A stretch of DNA of 64,000 bases from Escherichia hormaechei_A (GCA_042434945.1 CP170191.1:1550001-1614000), one strand, 5' to 3'. Counted from the stretch's first letter, positions 54,922 through 64,000 are shown. Made by a program: numbers and translations. The notes: generated by a model from the sequence alone, not told the origin.

Positions 54922-56142
54922 GTGGTTGCTGAAAACCAGCCTGGGCACATTGATCAAATAAAGCAGACCAACGCGGGCGCGGTTTATCGCCTGATTGATC
55001 AGCTTGGTCCAGTCTCGCGTATCGATCTTTCCCGTCTGGCGCAACTGGCTCCTGCCAGTATCACTAAAATTGTCCGTGAGATGCTCGAAGCACACCTGGT
55101 GCAAGAGCTGGAAATCAAAGAAGCGGGGAACCGTGGCCGTCCGGCGGTGGGGCTGGTGGTTGAAACTGAAGCCTGGCACTATCTTTCTCTGCGCATTAGT
55201 CGCGGGGAGATTTTCCTTGCTCTGCGCGATCTGAGCAGCAAACTGGTGGTGGAAGAGTCGCAGGAACTGGCGTTAAAAGATGACTTGCCATTGCTGGATC
55301 GTATTATTTCCCATATCGATCAGTTTTTTATCCGCCACCAGAAAAAACTTGAGCGTCTAACTTCGATTGCCATAACCTTGCCGGGAATTATTGATACGGA
55401 AAATGGTATTGTACATCGCATGCCGTTCTACGAGGATGTAAAAGAGATGCCGCTCGGCGAGGCGCTGGAGCAGCATACCGGCGTTCCGGTTTATATTCAG
55501 CATGATATCAGCGCATGGACGATGGCAGAGGCCTTGTTTGGTGCCTCACGCGGGGCGCGCGATGTGATTCAGGTGGTTATCGATCACAACGTGGGGGCGG
55601 GCGTCATTACCGATGGTCATCTGCTACACGCAGGCAGCAGTAGTCTCGTGGAAATAGGCCACACACAGGTCGACCCGTATGGGAAACGCTGTTATTGCGG
55701 GAAGCACGGCTGTCTGGAGACGATTGCCAGCGTCGAAAGCGTGCTGGAGCTGGCGCAGGTGCGGCTCAGCCAGTCGATGAGCTCCACGCTGCACGGTCAA
55801 CCGTTAAGCGTCGAGGCACTGTGCGCTGCGGCAAGGCAGGGCGATCTGCTGGCGAAGGACATTATTACCGGCGTGGGCAATAATGTCGGGCGCATTCTGG
55901 CCATTATGGTGAACCTGTTTAACCCGCAAAAAATACTGATCGGCTCCCCGCTCAGCCAGGCGGCGGATATCCTCTTTCCGGCGATTTCCGCCTGCATCAA
56001 TCAGCAGGCGCTTCCCGCGTACAGTAAAAACATCGTGGTCGAAAGTACGCAATTTTCCAACCAGGGTACGATGGCCGGCGCCGCGCTGGTAAAAGATGCG
56101 ATGTACAACGGCTCGTTACTGATTCGTTTGCTACAGGGCTAA
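54922..56142 (+). CDS. mlc: Mlc, glucose-responsive repressor (ROK family)
   Basis: Mlc is the 406-residue repressor of ptsG, manXYZ and malT, released when unphosphorylated PtsG (EIICB-Glc) sequesters it. The start codon is GTG, as in E. coli. An N-terminal helix-turn-helix (about 30-70) precedes the ROK domain. The zinc site HTQVDPYGKRCYCGKHGCLE is intact. Residues 1 to ~256 read as E. coli Mlc, but from CGKHGCLE onward many positions differ (ASVESVLELAQVRLSQ), so the sequence switches to host type near 55.7 kb. Confidence 0.95.
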   Translation: MVAENQPGHIDQIKQTNAGAVYRLIDQLGPVSRIDLSRLAQLAPASITKIVREMLEAHLVQELEIKEAGNRGRPAVGLVVETEAWHYLSLRISRGEIFLALRDLSSKLVVEESQELALKDDLPLLDRIISHIDQFFIRHQKKLERLTSIAITLPGIIDTENGIVHRMPFYEDVKEMPLGEALEQHTGVPVYIQHDISAWTMAEALFGASRGARDVIQVVIDHNVGAGVITDGHLLHAGSSSLVEIGHTQVDPYGKRCYCGKHGCLETIASVESVLELAQVRLSQSMSSTLHGQPLSVEALCAAARQGDLLAKDIITGVGNNVGRILAIMVNLFNPQKILIGSPLSQAADILFPAISACINQQALPAYSKNIVVESTQFSNQGTMAGAALVKDAMYNGSLLIRLLQG

Positions 56143-56271
56143 CTCTTTTCCAGAGATGTACGAAAAATTGCGCTATCTCAAGCCCGGTAGCGCACGCATC
56201 CCGTAGACTTTCCCCACTGAATTATTTACCTGGTTTATATTTTGAGGCATACCCAAGAGGTGGAATGAGTC

Positions 56272-56967
56272 ATGCTTAAGCGTTTCTTTATTACTGGTAC
56301 GGATACGTCTGTCGGGAAGACAGTCGTATCCCGCGCGTTACTTCAGGCCCTGGCGGCAAGCGGTAAACGCGTTGCAGGATACAAGCCGGTTGCAAAAGGC
56401 AGTAAAGAGACGCCAGAAGGGCTGCGCAATAAGGATGCCCTGGTTCTGCAAAGCGTCTCGTCTCTGGAACTGCCTTATGATGCCGTTAATCCTATCGCCT
56501 TAAGCGAAGAGGAAAGCAGCGTCGCTCACAGTGGGCTTATCAACTACAGCCTGCTTTCTGATGGCCTGGCAAATCTGAGTGAAAAGGTTGACCACGTTGT
56601 CGTTGAAGGGACCGGCGGCTGGCGCAGCCTGATGAACGATTTACGTCCCCTTTCCGAATGGGTGGTGCAGGAGCAGTTGCCGGTGATTATGGTCGTGGGC
56701 ATTCAGGAAGGGTGCATCAACCATGCCTTGCTGACGGCGCAGGCTATCGCTAATGACGGCCTGCCGCTGATTGGTTGGGTGGCGAACCGTATTAACCCGG
56801 GCCTTGCGCACTACGCTGAAATCATCGATGTGCTGAGCAAAAAGCTGCCTGGCCCGCTGGTGGGCGAACTGCCTTATCTGCCCCGCGCCGAGCAGCGCGA
56901 ATTAGCGCACTACATCGATCTCTCGGCTTTCGGCGGTATGCTGGCCGTAGATCGAGTCGTGGCGTAG
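56272..56967 (+). CDS. bioD2: BioD2 (YnfK), dethiobiotin synthetase paralogue
   Basis: The 231-residue ATP-dependent carboxylase-type enzyme is homologous to BioD. BioD forms dethiobiotin from diaminopelargonic acid, carbon dioxide and ATP; the role of this paralogue is not fixed. The P-loop FITGTDTSVGKTVVSR is at residues 6-21 and the substrate segment VEGTGGWRSLMND near 112 is present. The last 66 bases overlap the end of clcB on the other strand. mlc, bioD2 and clcB are in E. coli order. The sequence is host-type. Confidence 0.93.
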   Translation: MLKRFFITGTDTSVGKTVVSRALLQALAASGKRVAGYKPVAKGSKETPEGLRNKDALVLQSVSSLELPYDAVNPIALSEEESSVAHSGLINYSLLSDGLANLSEKVDHVVVEGTGGWRSLMNDLRPLSEWVVQEQLPVIMVVGIQEGCINHALLTAQAIANDGLPLIGWVANRINPGLAHYAEIIDVLSKKLPGPLVGELPYLPRAEQRELAHYIDLSAFGGMLAVDRVVA

Positions 56968-58176
56968 CGTTCTCGACAATACCGACGCCACAACACAGGC
57001 AACCAGCAAACCGGGAAGTAAAAAATACTGCCCGGTCATCTCACATACCATCAAGGCCGACATGATTGGCGCATGCGTTGTGGCGGCGAGCAGCGTCGCC
57101 ATACCCGCCAGCCCGAGCAGGATCGCCGTCTCAGAGCCAGGAAACCACAGCGCAAAGATCTGCGCAAACAGCATTCCCGTTGCCATACCGACAAACAAGG
57201 TTGGCGTGAACACGCCTCCCGGCGCGCCGGACCCGCTGCTTGCCAGCACCGCCAGCAGCTTGCAAATAAAGACGCCAGCAATCACCGACAGCAGCGGCGG
57301 CGACTGCAAAAACGCCTGAACCACGCTATAGCCATTCCCCCATACCTTCGGCGTTAGCAGCGACAGCAGCCCGACGATCAGACCACCCAGCGCCAGCTGC
57401 CACGGCGGTGAAAGTTTGAGACGCAGAAACAGCCTGTGGCTGGCCGCCATCAGCCACATCAGCAGCGGGCCGCAAACGCCAGCCAGCAGACCCACGCCAA
57501 CGATCAGGAAATAATCCACCGCCGTAAGCATCTCGCTGAGATGGACATCATATAGCGTATTCGCGCCGGGACTTAACAGGCGCGTGGTCAGCAGGGCCAC
57601 TACAGCAGCAATCACCACCGGGCCGAGGGAGGCCAGCATCAGCGTGCCAAACAGGATCTCTGCGATAAACAGGCTGCCCGCCAGCGGCGCATGATAGGCG
57701 CTGGCCATCCCGGCGGCGGCACCGCAGGCGATCCACAGTTTCCATTCGGATTTCGGCGTACAACGTTGTGCAAAAAAGGAGGCGGCGAGGGCGGCGAGCA
57801 GGATCATGGCGCCTTCACGGCCGATGGCGCTGCCGCTGGCGACCACCAGCAACGACGCGAGGGATTTCACCAGGCTGGCGCCGTAATCAAACTGGCCGTC
57901 ACCCGTCTCAAGCGCTTCCATATAATCGGTGGGGGCGTGGGGACGTTGTGCCGTCATGCGCTGCCATCCCCACAGTAGCATTCCCGCGGCCAGACCACCC
58001 AGCGCAGGCGTCAGCGCCCGCCGCCAGGGTGATAACGCGGCTGCGGCGTTCACCAGACTTCCGCTTTCGTTGCTGAGAAATAGCCACTCCAGCAGATACA
58101 TGCTGTGGCGGAACACCGCAACGGCCAGCGCCGCCAGCACGCCGGTGACGGTAGCAATCAGGAGACGACGAAACAT
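56902..58176 (-). CDS. clcB: ClcB, ClC-family chloride channel/antiporter
   Basis: The 424-residue ClC protein starts at ATG 58176 (MFRRLLIATVTG), matching E. coli ClcB; a longer frame to 58212 is possible. The selectivity motifs are visible: GSAIGREGAM and SGSGAPGGVFTPT, with the conserved Glu of GREG. Family members exchange chloride for protons and support extreme acid resistance as an electrical shunt. Its C-terminus overlaps the end of bioD2 by 66 bases, tail to tail, and is extended compared with E. coli. Confidence 0.94.
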   Translation of the reverse strand: MFRRLLIATVTGVLAALAVAVFRHSMYLLEWLFLSNESGSLVNAAAALSPWRRALTPALGGLAAGMLLWGWQRMTAQRPHAPTDYMEALETGDGQFDYGASLVKSLASLLVVASGSAIGREGAMILLAALAASFFAQRCTPKSEWKLWIACGAAAGMASAYHAPLAGSLFIAEILFGTLMLASLGPVVIAAVVALLTTRLLSPGANTLYDVHLSEMLTAVDYFLIVGVGLLAGVCGPLLMWLMAASHRLFLRLKLSPPWQLALGGLIVGLLSLLTPKVWGNGYSVVQAFLQSPPLLSVIAGVFICKLLAVLASSGSGAPGGVFTPTLFVGMATGMLFAQIFALWFPGSETAILLGLAGMATLLAATTHAPIMSALMVCEMTGQYFLLPGLLVACVVASVLSRTLRHDSIYGQHTAESREIDVVR

Positions 58177-58285
58177 CGCGCGGATGTCGGGGTAAGCGTG
58201 AAGACGTTGCATGAAGTCGTGATTTAACGGGGACGATACAATATTGTGGCGGTAAATCGGGAGGTTAGCAAAAGGTATGCGTGCG

Positions 58286-58310
58286 GAAAAAGGCCGGGCA
58301 GTACCCGGCC
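58286..58310 (-). terminator. Terminator after the osm operon
   Basis: On the minus strand GGCCGGG/CCCGGCC, with a five-base loop, is followed by five T residues, just after the osmV stop codon. Confidence 0.85.
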
Positions 58311-58317
58311 TGAATGC

Positions 58318-59466
58318 TTAACTCTCGCTATGAATATTCAACGCCCGGCGCGTACGCCCTGAGCTCAAATACTCCGCAATATAATCCTGGGATATTTCGC
58401 CGTTATAGCGTCCGTCCTCGTCCACAATCGGCATCCAGCTGGTGTTGCTCTCATACAGGCGAGAAAGCACCACGCGCAGGTTATCCTCGGCCTTACCGGT
58501 CATGCGGAACGGATGCAGAATATCCCCGCAGCTGCCGCTGGCGTTACGCGCTTCGCGGCGCTTCACAAAGCCGAGCGGTTTGCCGTGCTCATCAACCACG
58601 GTAATGGCGCGAATATCGTTGTCATCCATGGTGGCGAAGGCCTCCGGCAACGGCGTCGATTCGCGTACCGTAATCGTCGGCTGCTGGTCGGTGACGTCGC
58701 CCGCCGATACCAGCAGCAGGCGTTTCAACGTCCGGTCCTGACCAACAAACGAGCCAACAAACTCATTCGCGGGTTTCGCCAGCAGCTCGTCCGGGCTGGC
58801 ACACTGCACGATACGTCCCTGACGGAAGACGGCAATACGGTCGCCCAGCTTCAGCGCTTCGTCAATATCGTGGCTCACCAGCATCACGGTCTTTTTCAGC
58901 TTGCGCTGCATCTCCAGGAACTGGTTCTGGATCACCTCACGGTTAATCGGGTCGACCGCGCCGAACGGTTCATCCATCAGCAGGACCGGAGGATCCGCTG
59001 CCAGCGCGCGGATGACGCCGATACGCTGCTGCTGACCGCCGGACATTTCGCGCGGATAGCGGTGAAGGAATTTATGCGGATCCATTGCCACCATATCCAT
59101 CAGCTCCTCGGCACGGGATTTACAGCGCGCTTTGTCCCAGCCCAGCATGCGCGGCACGACGGTAATGTTCTCTTCGATGGTCATGTTCGGGAACAGGCCA
59201 ATTTGCTGGATCACGTAGCCAATGTTGCGACGCAGGGTCACAGTGTCCATTCCGCTGGTGTCTTCGCCGTTAATCAGGATCGTCCCGCTGCTTGGCGTAA
59301 TGAGACGGTTGATCATCTTCAGGGTAGTGGTTTTCCCGCAGCCGGACGGGCCGAGCAGCACGCACATTTCCCCTTCAGGCACGTTCAGGTTGACGTTGTC
59401 GACGGCCTTAAACGTCTGGCCGTGTTTCTGTGAAAATTGTTTGGTGAGGTTTTCCAGTTTTATCAT
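58318..59466 (-). CDS. osmV: OsmV-type ATPase of the OsmU osmoprotectant ABC importer
   Basis: The 382-residue ABC ATPase energises glycine betaine or choline-O-sulfate uptake. ATG 59466 overlaps the osmW stop (TAATG) and gives the family start MIKLENLTKQF. Walker A GPSGCGKTT (about 37-45), signature MSGGQQQRIG, Walker B VLLMDEPFGAVD and the switch His (LVSHDIDEA) are present. Two C-terminal CBS domains (about 255-375) resemble the ionic-strength sensors of OpuA-type systems. In Salmonella the osmU genes also sit beside clcB. Confidence 0.92.
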   Translation of the reverse strand: MIKLENLTKQFSQKHGQTFKAVDNVNLNVPEGEMCVLLGPSGCGKTTTLKMINRLITPSSGTILINGEDTSGMDTVTLRRNIGYVIQQIGLFPNMTIEENITVVPRMLGWDKARCKSRAEELMDMVAMDPHKFLHRYPREMSGGQQQRIGVIRALAADPPVLLMDEPFGAVDPINREVIQNQFLEMQRKLKKTVMLVSHDIDEALKLGDRIAVFRQGRIVQCASPDELLAKPANEFVGSFVGQDRTLKRLLLVSAGDVTDQQPTITVRESTPLPEAFATMDDNDIRAITVVDEHGKPLGFVKRREARNASGSCGDILHPFRMTGKAEDNLRVVLSRLYESNTSWMPIVDEDGRYNGEISQDYIAEYLSSGRTRRALNIHSES

Positions 59467-60113
59467 TATCGAATCCCCTTCGGAGTCAGTACCACCTGCA
59501 AACGGTGCAGCAACCAGTCGAGCACAATCGCTAAAAGACAAATCATCAGTGCGCCCGCAATCAACATACGAATATCACTCCCGCCAATACCGTTAAGCAG
59601 CAGCAGGCCCAGCCCGCCCGCACCGATCACGGCGGCAATCGCCATGACGCCGATGTTCATCACCACGGCGGTGCGGATGCCGCCAAAAATCACCGGCAAC
59701 GCCATCGGGATTTCCACCCAGCGCAGACGCTGCCAGAAGGTCATGCCGATGCCGCGTCCCGCTTCACGCAGGCCCGGCGGCAGGCTGTCGAGCGCCGTGT
59801 GGGTGTTACGCACAATCGGCAGCAGCGAATAGAGGAACACCGCCGTAATCGCGGGCAGGGCGCCAATGCCCTGACCGATCAGCGAAAAGAGCGGGATCAT
59901 CAGGCCGAAAAGCGCAATTGACGGGATGGTGAGCACAATGGTGGCAATCCCCAGCACCGGCGTTGCCAGCCATTTATGGCGGACAATTAAAATGCCCAGC
60001 GGCACGCCAATAATAATCGCCAGGCCCACGGCGAGCGCCACCAGCCACAGGTGTTGCAGCGTCAGGGTTAAGAGATAGTCCCAGTTGTCGAGAATATAGT
60101 GAATCGTCTCCAT
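59466..60113 (-). CDS. osmW: OsmW-type permease of the OsmU importer
   Basis: The 215-residue membrane permease has about five helices and the coupling motif EAGRGIGMTFWQRLRWVEIP (EAA loop). It is one of two permeases in the operon, so the transporter core is a heterodimer with the osmY product. It is nine bases after osmX and overlaps osmV by one base, showing tight translational coupling. The sequence METIHYILDNWDYLL starts at ATG 60113 after GGAGG. Confidence 0.92.
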   Translation of the reverse strand: METIHYILDNWDYLLTLTLQHLWLVALAVGLAIIIGVPLGILIVRHKWLATPVLGIATIVLTIPSIALFGLMIPLFSLIGQGIGALPAITAVFLYSLLPIVRNTHTALDSLPPGLREAGRGIGMTFWQRLRWVEIPMALPVIFGGIRTAVVMNIGVMAIAAVIGAGGLGLLLLNGIGGSDIRMLIAGALMICLLAIVLDWLLHRLQVVLTPKGIR

Positions 60114-60121
60114 AGCGCCTC

Positions 60122-61021
60122 CTACAGCAACTGTTTGCTACGCAGGAAATCACGGGCGACCTGCTGCGGTGACTGATGGTCGATATCCACCTTCTTATTC
60201 AGTTCGGTGATAACGTCGTTATTGAGCTGGGCTGAAAGGGTGTTCAGCGCCTCCTCCAGCCCCGGATTAGCCTCCAGCGTGTCTTTCCGAACAACTGGCG
60301 TCACGGCATAACTCGGGAAGAAGCCTTTATCATCTTCCAGCACTTTAAGATCGAAGCCCTTTACGCGCCCGTCGGTGGTGTAGATCAACCCCGCATCGAC
60401 AAACCCGTCGCGCACCGCGTTATAGACCAGGCCCGGATCCATCTGGCGGATCTGCGGGCGGTCCAGCTCCATGTTGTAGGCTGCCTGCAACGGTTTCATC
60501 CCGTCGCTGCGCCCGGCAAATTCCAGGTCAAGGCCCAGCAGCCAGTTGTTATCCGGATCGGTTTTACGGATCTGCTCAATCTTTGCCACCATCTCAGACA
60601 TGGTATTGATATGTTCAGCCTCGGCGCGCTTGCGCTGCATGGCAAAGGCATAGGTATTGTTCATATCGGCAGGTTTAAGCCACACCAGACCGTGCTTCGC
60701 ATCGAGGCGTTTCACCGTCTCGTACGATTCCTGCGGCGACATGCGTTTGTTGATGTGGTTGAAGATGATCAGCGAGGTGCCGGTATACTCCCAGGTCATA
60801 TCAATCTGCTTGTTGATCATCGCGTTACGCGAAATCACCGTTGCAATATTGGTCTGAGGCTGTACCTGAAACCCTTTCTTTTGCAGATACTGCACGGTCA
60901 TGGCCGAGAGAATGTGCTGCTCGGTAAAGCTCTTGGTGGCCAGGATCAGCGGCGCGGCGAGCGCCTGGCTGGTGAAGAGCGCGGCGGCGCATAGCGCCGT
61001 CAGCCCGGAAAACAGTCTCAT
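60122..61021 (-). CDS. osmX: OsmX-type periplasmic binding protein of the OsmU importer
   Basis: The 299-residue exported protein begins with a signal peptide (MRLFSGLTALCAAALFTSQA) cut at ALA before APLILATKSF. The OpuAC-type binding fold follows, with TKSFTEQHILSAMTVQYL and MTWEYTGTSLI near the N-terminus and DAGLIYTTDGRV in the second lobe. It delivers glycine betaine-like solutes to the membrane permeases. It lacks a lipobox cysteine, so it is free in the periplasm. Confidence 0.93.
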   Translation of the reverse strand: MRLFSGLTALCAAALFTSQALAAPLILATKSFTEQHILSAMTVQYLQKKGFQVQPQTNIATVISRNAMINKQIDMTWEYTGTSLIIFNHINKRMSPQESYETVKRLDAKHGLVWLKPADMNNTYAFAMQRKRAEAEHINTMSEMVAKIEQIRKTDPDNNWLLGLDLEFAGRSDGMKPLQAAYNMELDRPQIRQMDPGLVYNAVRDGFVDAGLIYTTDGRVKGFDLKVLEDDKGFFPSYAVTPVVRKDTLEANPGLEEALNTLSAQLNNDVITELNKKVDIDHQSPQQVARDFLRSKQLL

Positions 61022-61039
61022 AGAAGCTCCTTGTTATAA

Positions 61040-61750
61040 TTATCGCGCGAGATGCGGGCTCAGTAATCGGCCCAGTGCCGCCAGCAGCGTATCCAGAATC
61101 AGGGCGAACAGAGCGGTGGCCGCCGCGCCCAGGATCAGCGTCGGGAAATCATTCAGATAGATCCCCGGGAAAATCAGCTCGCCGTAGCTGCTGGCGCCAA
61201 TCAGGAATGCCAGCGGTGCGGTACCGACGTTAATCGCAGTGGCAATGCGAATACCGGAAAGCATCACCGGCCAAGCGTTTGGGATCTCAACCTGACTCAG
61301 GCGCTGCCATTTGGTCATGCCGATACCGTTTGCCGCTTCCAGCAACGACGCGGGAACAGAGCACAGCCCGGCATAGGTGTTACGCACAATCGGCAGCAGA
61401 GAGGCCAGAAAGAGGGCGATAATGGCCGGTTTATCACCGATGCCAATCACCACCATCGCCAGTGCCAGAACGGCCAGCGGCGGCAGGGTGTTGCCCACGT
61501 TAAAGATTTGCATCACATATTCGGCGATACCACGCGCGGCCGGACGGCTCAGCAGAATACCGCTTGGAATGCCCACCAGCAGGGCAAAGAACATGGATGA
61601 AAAGACCAGAATCAGGTGCTGTTGCCCGAGGTAAATCAGGTCAACCTGGCGCGCCTTAATCGTTTCCAGTCCTATTCCCCAGGTGAGGAGAGCGAGAACC
61701 ACGATAATCGCGCCGACAAAAAGCAGCGAACGTTTAAGTAATGGGTGCAT
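61040..61750 (-). CDS. OsmY-type second permease of the OsmU importer
   Basis: The 236-residue permease is the first gene of the four-gene operon; the OsmU literature calls it osmY, a name also used for an unrelated periplasmic protein, so no symbol is given. ATG 61750 (MHPLLKRSLLFVGAI) is chosen over an upstream start because it begins directly before the first helix. About six helices and the EAA loop EAANGIGMTKWQRLSQVEIP are visible. The promoter should lie in 61751-61960; osmotic induction is expected from the Salmonella system. Confidence 0.9.
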   Translation of the reverse strand: MHPLLKRSLLFVGAIIVVLALLTWGIGLETIKARQVDLIYLGQQHLILVFSSMFFALLVGIPSGILLSRPAARGIAEYVMQIFNVGNTLPPLAVLALAMVVIGIGDKPAIIALFLASLLPIVRNTYAGLCSVPASLLEAANGIGMTKWQRLSQVEIPNAWPVMLSGIRIATAINVGTAPLAFLIGASSYGELIFPGIYLNDFPTLILGAAATALFALILDTLLAALGRLLSPHLAR

Positions 61751-61961
61751 TGCGGTGTGTCTCCCTGTGCGCATGCGTTATAGCAACCACCGGTTGCCTG
61801 TTGTTATGCCATGTTTCGGCAGGGGTACTTCACCTATAGCAAGCGAAACGGAAGGGTTCCAGCGAAGGGGGTAAATCAGTAACCCTATGAAATTAGTGTC
61901 AACCTGAGTGAAGCCTTATGGCATAAGGGCTGTCAGTGGGCAGGCAGAATAGTCTTAAAGA

Positions 61962-61998
61962 AGCACGCCTTACGTGACAACGTCACATAAGGCGTGCT
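61962..61998 (-). terminator. Long hairpin after the YoaK-like gene
   Basis: A 17-base-pair stem with one mismatch (AGCACGCCTTACGTGAC with GTCACATAAGGCGTGCT, three-base loop) lies immediately after the stop codon at 62001 on the minus strand. It probably terminates that gene. Confidence 0.75.
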
Positions 61999-62000
61999 GA

Positions 62001-62750
62001 TTATACCTGTCGACTGAGCGCGGCGCGCACCTTGCGTACGCGCCACGAAATGCGGACGATAGAGAAGGCGGCGACGATTACCAGCAACAGGCCCAGCGCC
62101 AGCATCGCGTGGAATCCAAACTCTCTGAACAGGATCAGCCCCGCGATCCCGCCGCTGATAAAGGAGAAAAGGGTAGTTAAATGGGTTTTGAGCTGACTCT
62201 TTTGCGCGGCCGTATCTTTGGAGTAATCCCGGCGCAGCATGGCGACCATAACGGAGGCCAGCGAAATGCCCGCATCGGTCAGCGTGCCGGTGATGTGCGT
62301 GGATCTCACCCGACCGCCGGATAGTTGAGTGGAGGTGGAATTATGAATTCCCATCAACCCGCACAGGAAAATAATAATCTCCTGATTCGTGGCGAAGGAG
62401 TGAAAATACATTTCGTACAGGGATACCCCGGCCAATAATAGCCCTTCAACAAACAGAACCTGGCTGAATACCAGCCTGACGTTATGGATAATCCCCCAGA
62501 TAACAATAATCCGCGCAGCGATGGCGCCTGAGACAAACGAAAGAATAATGGCGCCAAAGAAAAGAATATCGCTGAGATCGGTGGAGGAAACTTCGCTGGA
62601 TAGCTGCGAGGTATTGCCCGTCATATGCGAGGGAAAAAAACCGAACGCGCCCAGCGCAATGGCATTCAGCAGTCCCGCGGAGGTCGCCAGCCAGAGGGCA
62701 AGACGACGATCCTCCTGATGCGTTCGTTCTTTCTTTAATTTAATCAGCAA
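62001..62750 (-). CDS. YoaK-family (DUF1275) membrane protein
   Basis: The 249-residue membrane protein has about six helices, including LALWLATSAGLLNAIALGAF near the N-terminus and the motif SHMTGNTSQLS that is typical of DUF1275. Function is unknown. It ends in a basic tail (RVRKVRAALSRQV). It stands alone between the osm operon and an MFS gene, with a strong terminator hairpin after it. The family match is clear; it is not identical to E. coli YoaK. Confidence 0.85.
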   Translation of the reverse strand: MLIKLKKERTHQEDRRLALWLATSAGLLNAIALGAFGFFPSHMTGNTSQLSSEVSSTDLSDILFFGAIILSFVSGAIAARIIVIWGIIHNVRLVFSQVLFVEGLLLAGVSLYEMYFHSFATNQEIIIFLCGLMGIHNSTSTQLSGGRVRSTHITGTLTDAGISLASVMVAMLRRDYSKDTAAQKSQLKTHLTTLFSFISGGIAGLILFREFGFHAMLALGLLLVIVAAFSIVRISWRVRKVRAALSRQV

Positions 62751-62896
62751 AGAATACCTCCGGTTTGAGCTTTGCCTGAATGCTCAAGCTAACAAAGCGA
62801 TGTCGCTGGCTGACTAGGATATTGCTTAATTATTATTTCTACGGGAGGTGAGCGAGGTTTTGTAATTAAATAAAACAACCCTGTTAATATAATGCC

Positions 62897-64000
62897 TTAT
62901 TTCCGATGGCGCGACGTCGTAAAAGTCAGCACCCCTGCACTCAGGAGTAATATGCTGCTTAAAGCGAAGGTGCTCTGCCAGCCAAAGGTATCAAACACCA
63001 CGCCACCCGCCGTTGAGCCAAGCGCAATGGAGAGTTGGATCACCGCGACCATTAACCCGCCGCCAGCCTCGGCATCTTCCGGTAACGTACGGGCGATCCA
63101 CGTCCACCAGCTCGTAGGGGCCGCAGTTGCCAGCATTCCCCAGAAACCTAACAGCAGGGCCACGATCCACAGGCTGTCCCCGGTGAGCATTAATACCCCT
63201 GCAATCAGCGCCATAAGCAGCGGTATGGCCATTAAGGTGAGGTAAAACGCGGCATTCAGGACCAGCGCGACGATCAGCGTGCCGATGAAACCTGCGATAC
63301 CGATAGTGAGCAGGATCAGCGATAAGCCGGAAGGACTGACGTGGGTGACGGTTTCGAGGAAGGGGCGCACATAGGTAAATAACGCAAACTGTCCCATGAA
63401 GAACAGGCCGCACGCCATCAGACCCACCGAAACCGCAGGCTGGTGGAGCAGGCGAAATACGCTTTTACGTGGCGACGGCCGCTGGTTCCCGCCCATGTTG
63501 GGCAGGCTAAAATATTGCCAGATGAACGCCACAATCGCCACGGGAACCAGGCAAAGAAACGCGCCGCGCCAGCCAATGGTCGAGCCGAGATAACTGCCCA
63601 GCGGGGCGGCGACCACCGTCGCCAGCGCGTTGCCGCCGTTAAAAATCGCCAGCGCACGAGAGACCTGATGCTGAGGCACCAGCCGAATGGCGGTGGCAGC
63701 AGACATCGACCAGAAACCGCCGATGGCGATGCCGATCAGCGCCCGGCCTGCCATATACATCAAAGCGTTTGGGGCGAAGGCGATAATGATCCCTGACAGC
63801 GCCATCAGGACGGTCATGCCTGAAAGAAGATGTTTGCGATTCATATTCCCGGCAAGCCGGGAAAGAAAAAGGCTGGTCAGGACAGCCAGCGCACCAGAGA
63901 GGGCGATCCCCTGGCCAGCCGTCCCCTCTGTCACCCCTAAATCTCTGGCGAGGGGCGTGAGCAGACTGACGGGCATAAATTCCGAGGCAATGAGGACAAA
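62897..64000 (-). CDS. MFS transporter, NepI-like, 5' end outside the window
   Basis: At least 367 residues of a major-facilitator protein are visible. The frame continues past the ATG at 63976 to the window edge (FVLIASEF before MPVSLLTPLARDLG), so the true start lies beyond. About eleven helices are present, with the motif LFLSRLAGNMNRKHLL after helix 2. The sequence resembles purine-ribonucleoside exporter NepI and related sugar or nucleoside exporters; the substrate is not certain. It ends TSRHRK. Confidence 0.85.
   Translation of the reverse strand, partial: FVLIASEFMPVSLLTPLARDLGVTEGTAGQGIALSGALAVLTSLFLSRLAGNMNRKHLLSGMTVLMALSGIIIAFAPNALMYMAGRALIGIAIGGFWSMSAATAIRLVPQHQVSRALAIFNGGNALATVVAAPLGSYLGSTIGWRGAFLCLVPVAIVAFIWQYFSLPNMGGNQRPSPRKSVFRLLHQPAVSVGLMACGLFFMGQFALFTYVRPFLETVTHVSPSGLSLILLTIGIAGFIGTLIVALVLNAAFYLTLMAIPLLMALIAGVLMLTGDSLWIVALLLGFWGMLATAAPTSWWTWIARTLPEDAEAGGGLMVAVIQLSIALGSTAGGVVFDTFGWQSTFALSSILLLSAGVLTFTTSRHRK

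Overview
The window looks like the chromosome of a PQQ-producing member of the Enterobacteriaceae close to Enterobacter, Leclercia or Lelliottia. It covers the replication-terminus side of the genome (rstA, ydgC, folM, pntAB, fnr, mlc, clcB) plus the end of a prophage. No tRNA, rRNA, CRISPR array or complete insertion sequence was seen. All comparisons with E. coli K-12 below are from memory of its proteins and gene order, not from a search.

Region 1 (1 to about 11,850) is prophage or island DNA. It holds a tail-fibre gene whose 3' two-thirds lies in a 1.7 kb invertible segment. The alternate fibre end is stored on the opposite strand, and the segment is bounded by two Gin/Pin-type crossover sites next to a serine invertase gene. 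Then come an SOS-controlled umuDC operon, a molbindin, several small accessory genes (DUF2623, DUF1543, VOC, GFA, SRAP), a YnfU-like gene and a cold-shock gene. The region stops abruptly behind rstA, where rstB is missing.

Region 2 (11,867 to 32,670) is core genome: rstA, ydgC, folM, ydgI, ydgH, pntAB, a MscS channel, uspE, fnr, ogt, the abg p-aminobenzoyl-glutamate genes, smrA, a Tsr-like chemoreceptor and a YdbC/PdxI-like reductase.

Region 3 (32,672 to 47,291) is accessory. A lone umuD and, 10 kb away on the other strand, a lone umuC each have their own LexA box. Between them lie a membrane PQQ-dependent dehydrogenase, the complete pqqABCDEF cofactor operon and an M19 dipeptidase. The PQQ made by pqqA-F is the cofactor the adjacent dehydrogenase needs. 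yajD and an oxidoreductase pair follow.

Region 4 (47,288 to 64,000) is core again: tqsA, mdtJI, ydgD-ydgU-asr, an M32 carboxypeptidase, ynfM, ynfL, mlc, bioD2, clcB, the four-gene OsmU-type osmoprotectant importer, a YoaK-like gene and an MFS exporter cut by the window edge.

The strongest large-scale oddity is mosaicism. Several tracts (about 13.2-19.8, 21.0-25.15, 48.7-49.1, 49.5-50.9 and 52.6-55.7 kb) encode proteins essentially identical to E. coli K-12, with switches inside folM, ynfM, mlc, mdtI and ydgD. The genes between them are clearly diverged. The same tracts carry single-base indels in pntA, ynfL, mdtJ, mdtI and ydgD, some in mutually compensating pairs. This suggests either recombination from E. 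coli plus poor consensus quality, or a chimeric assembly.
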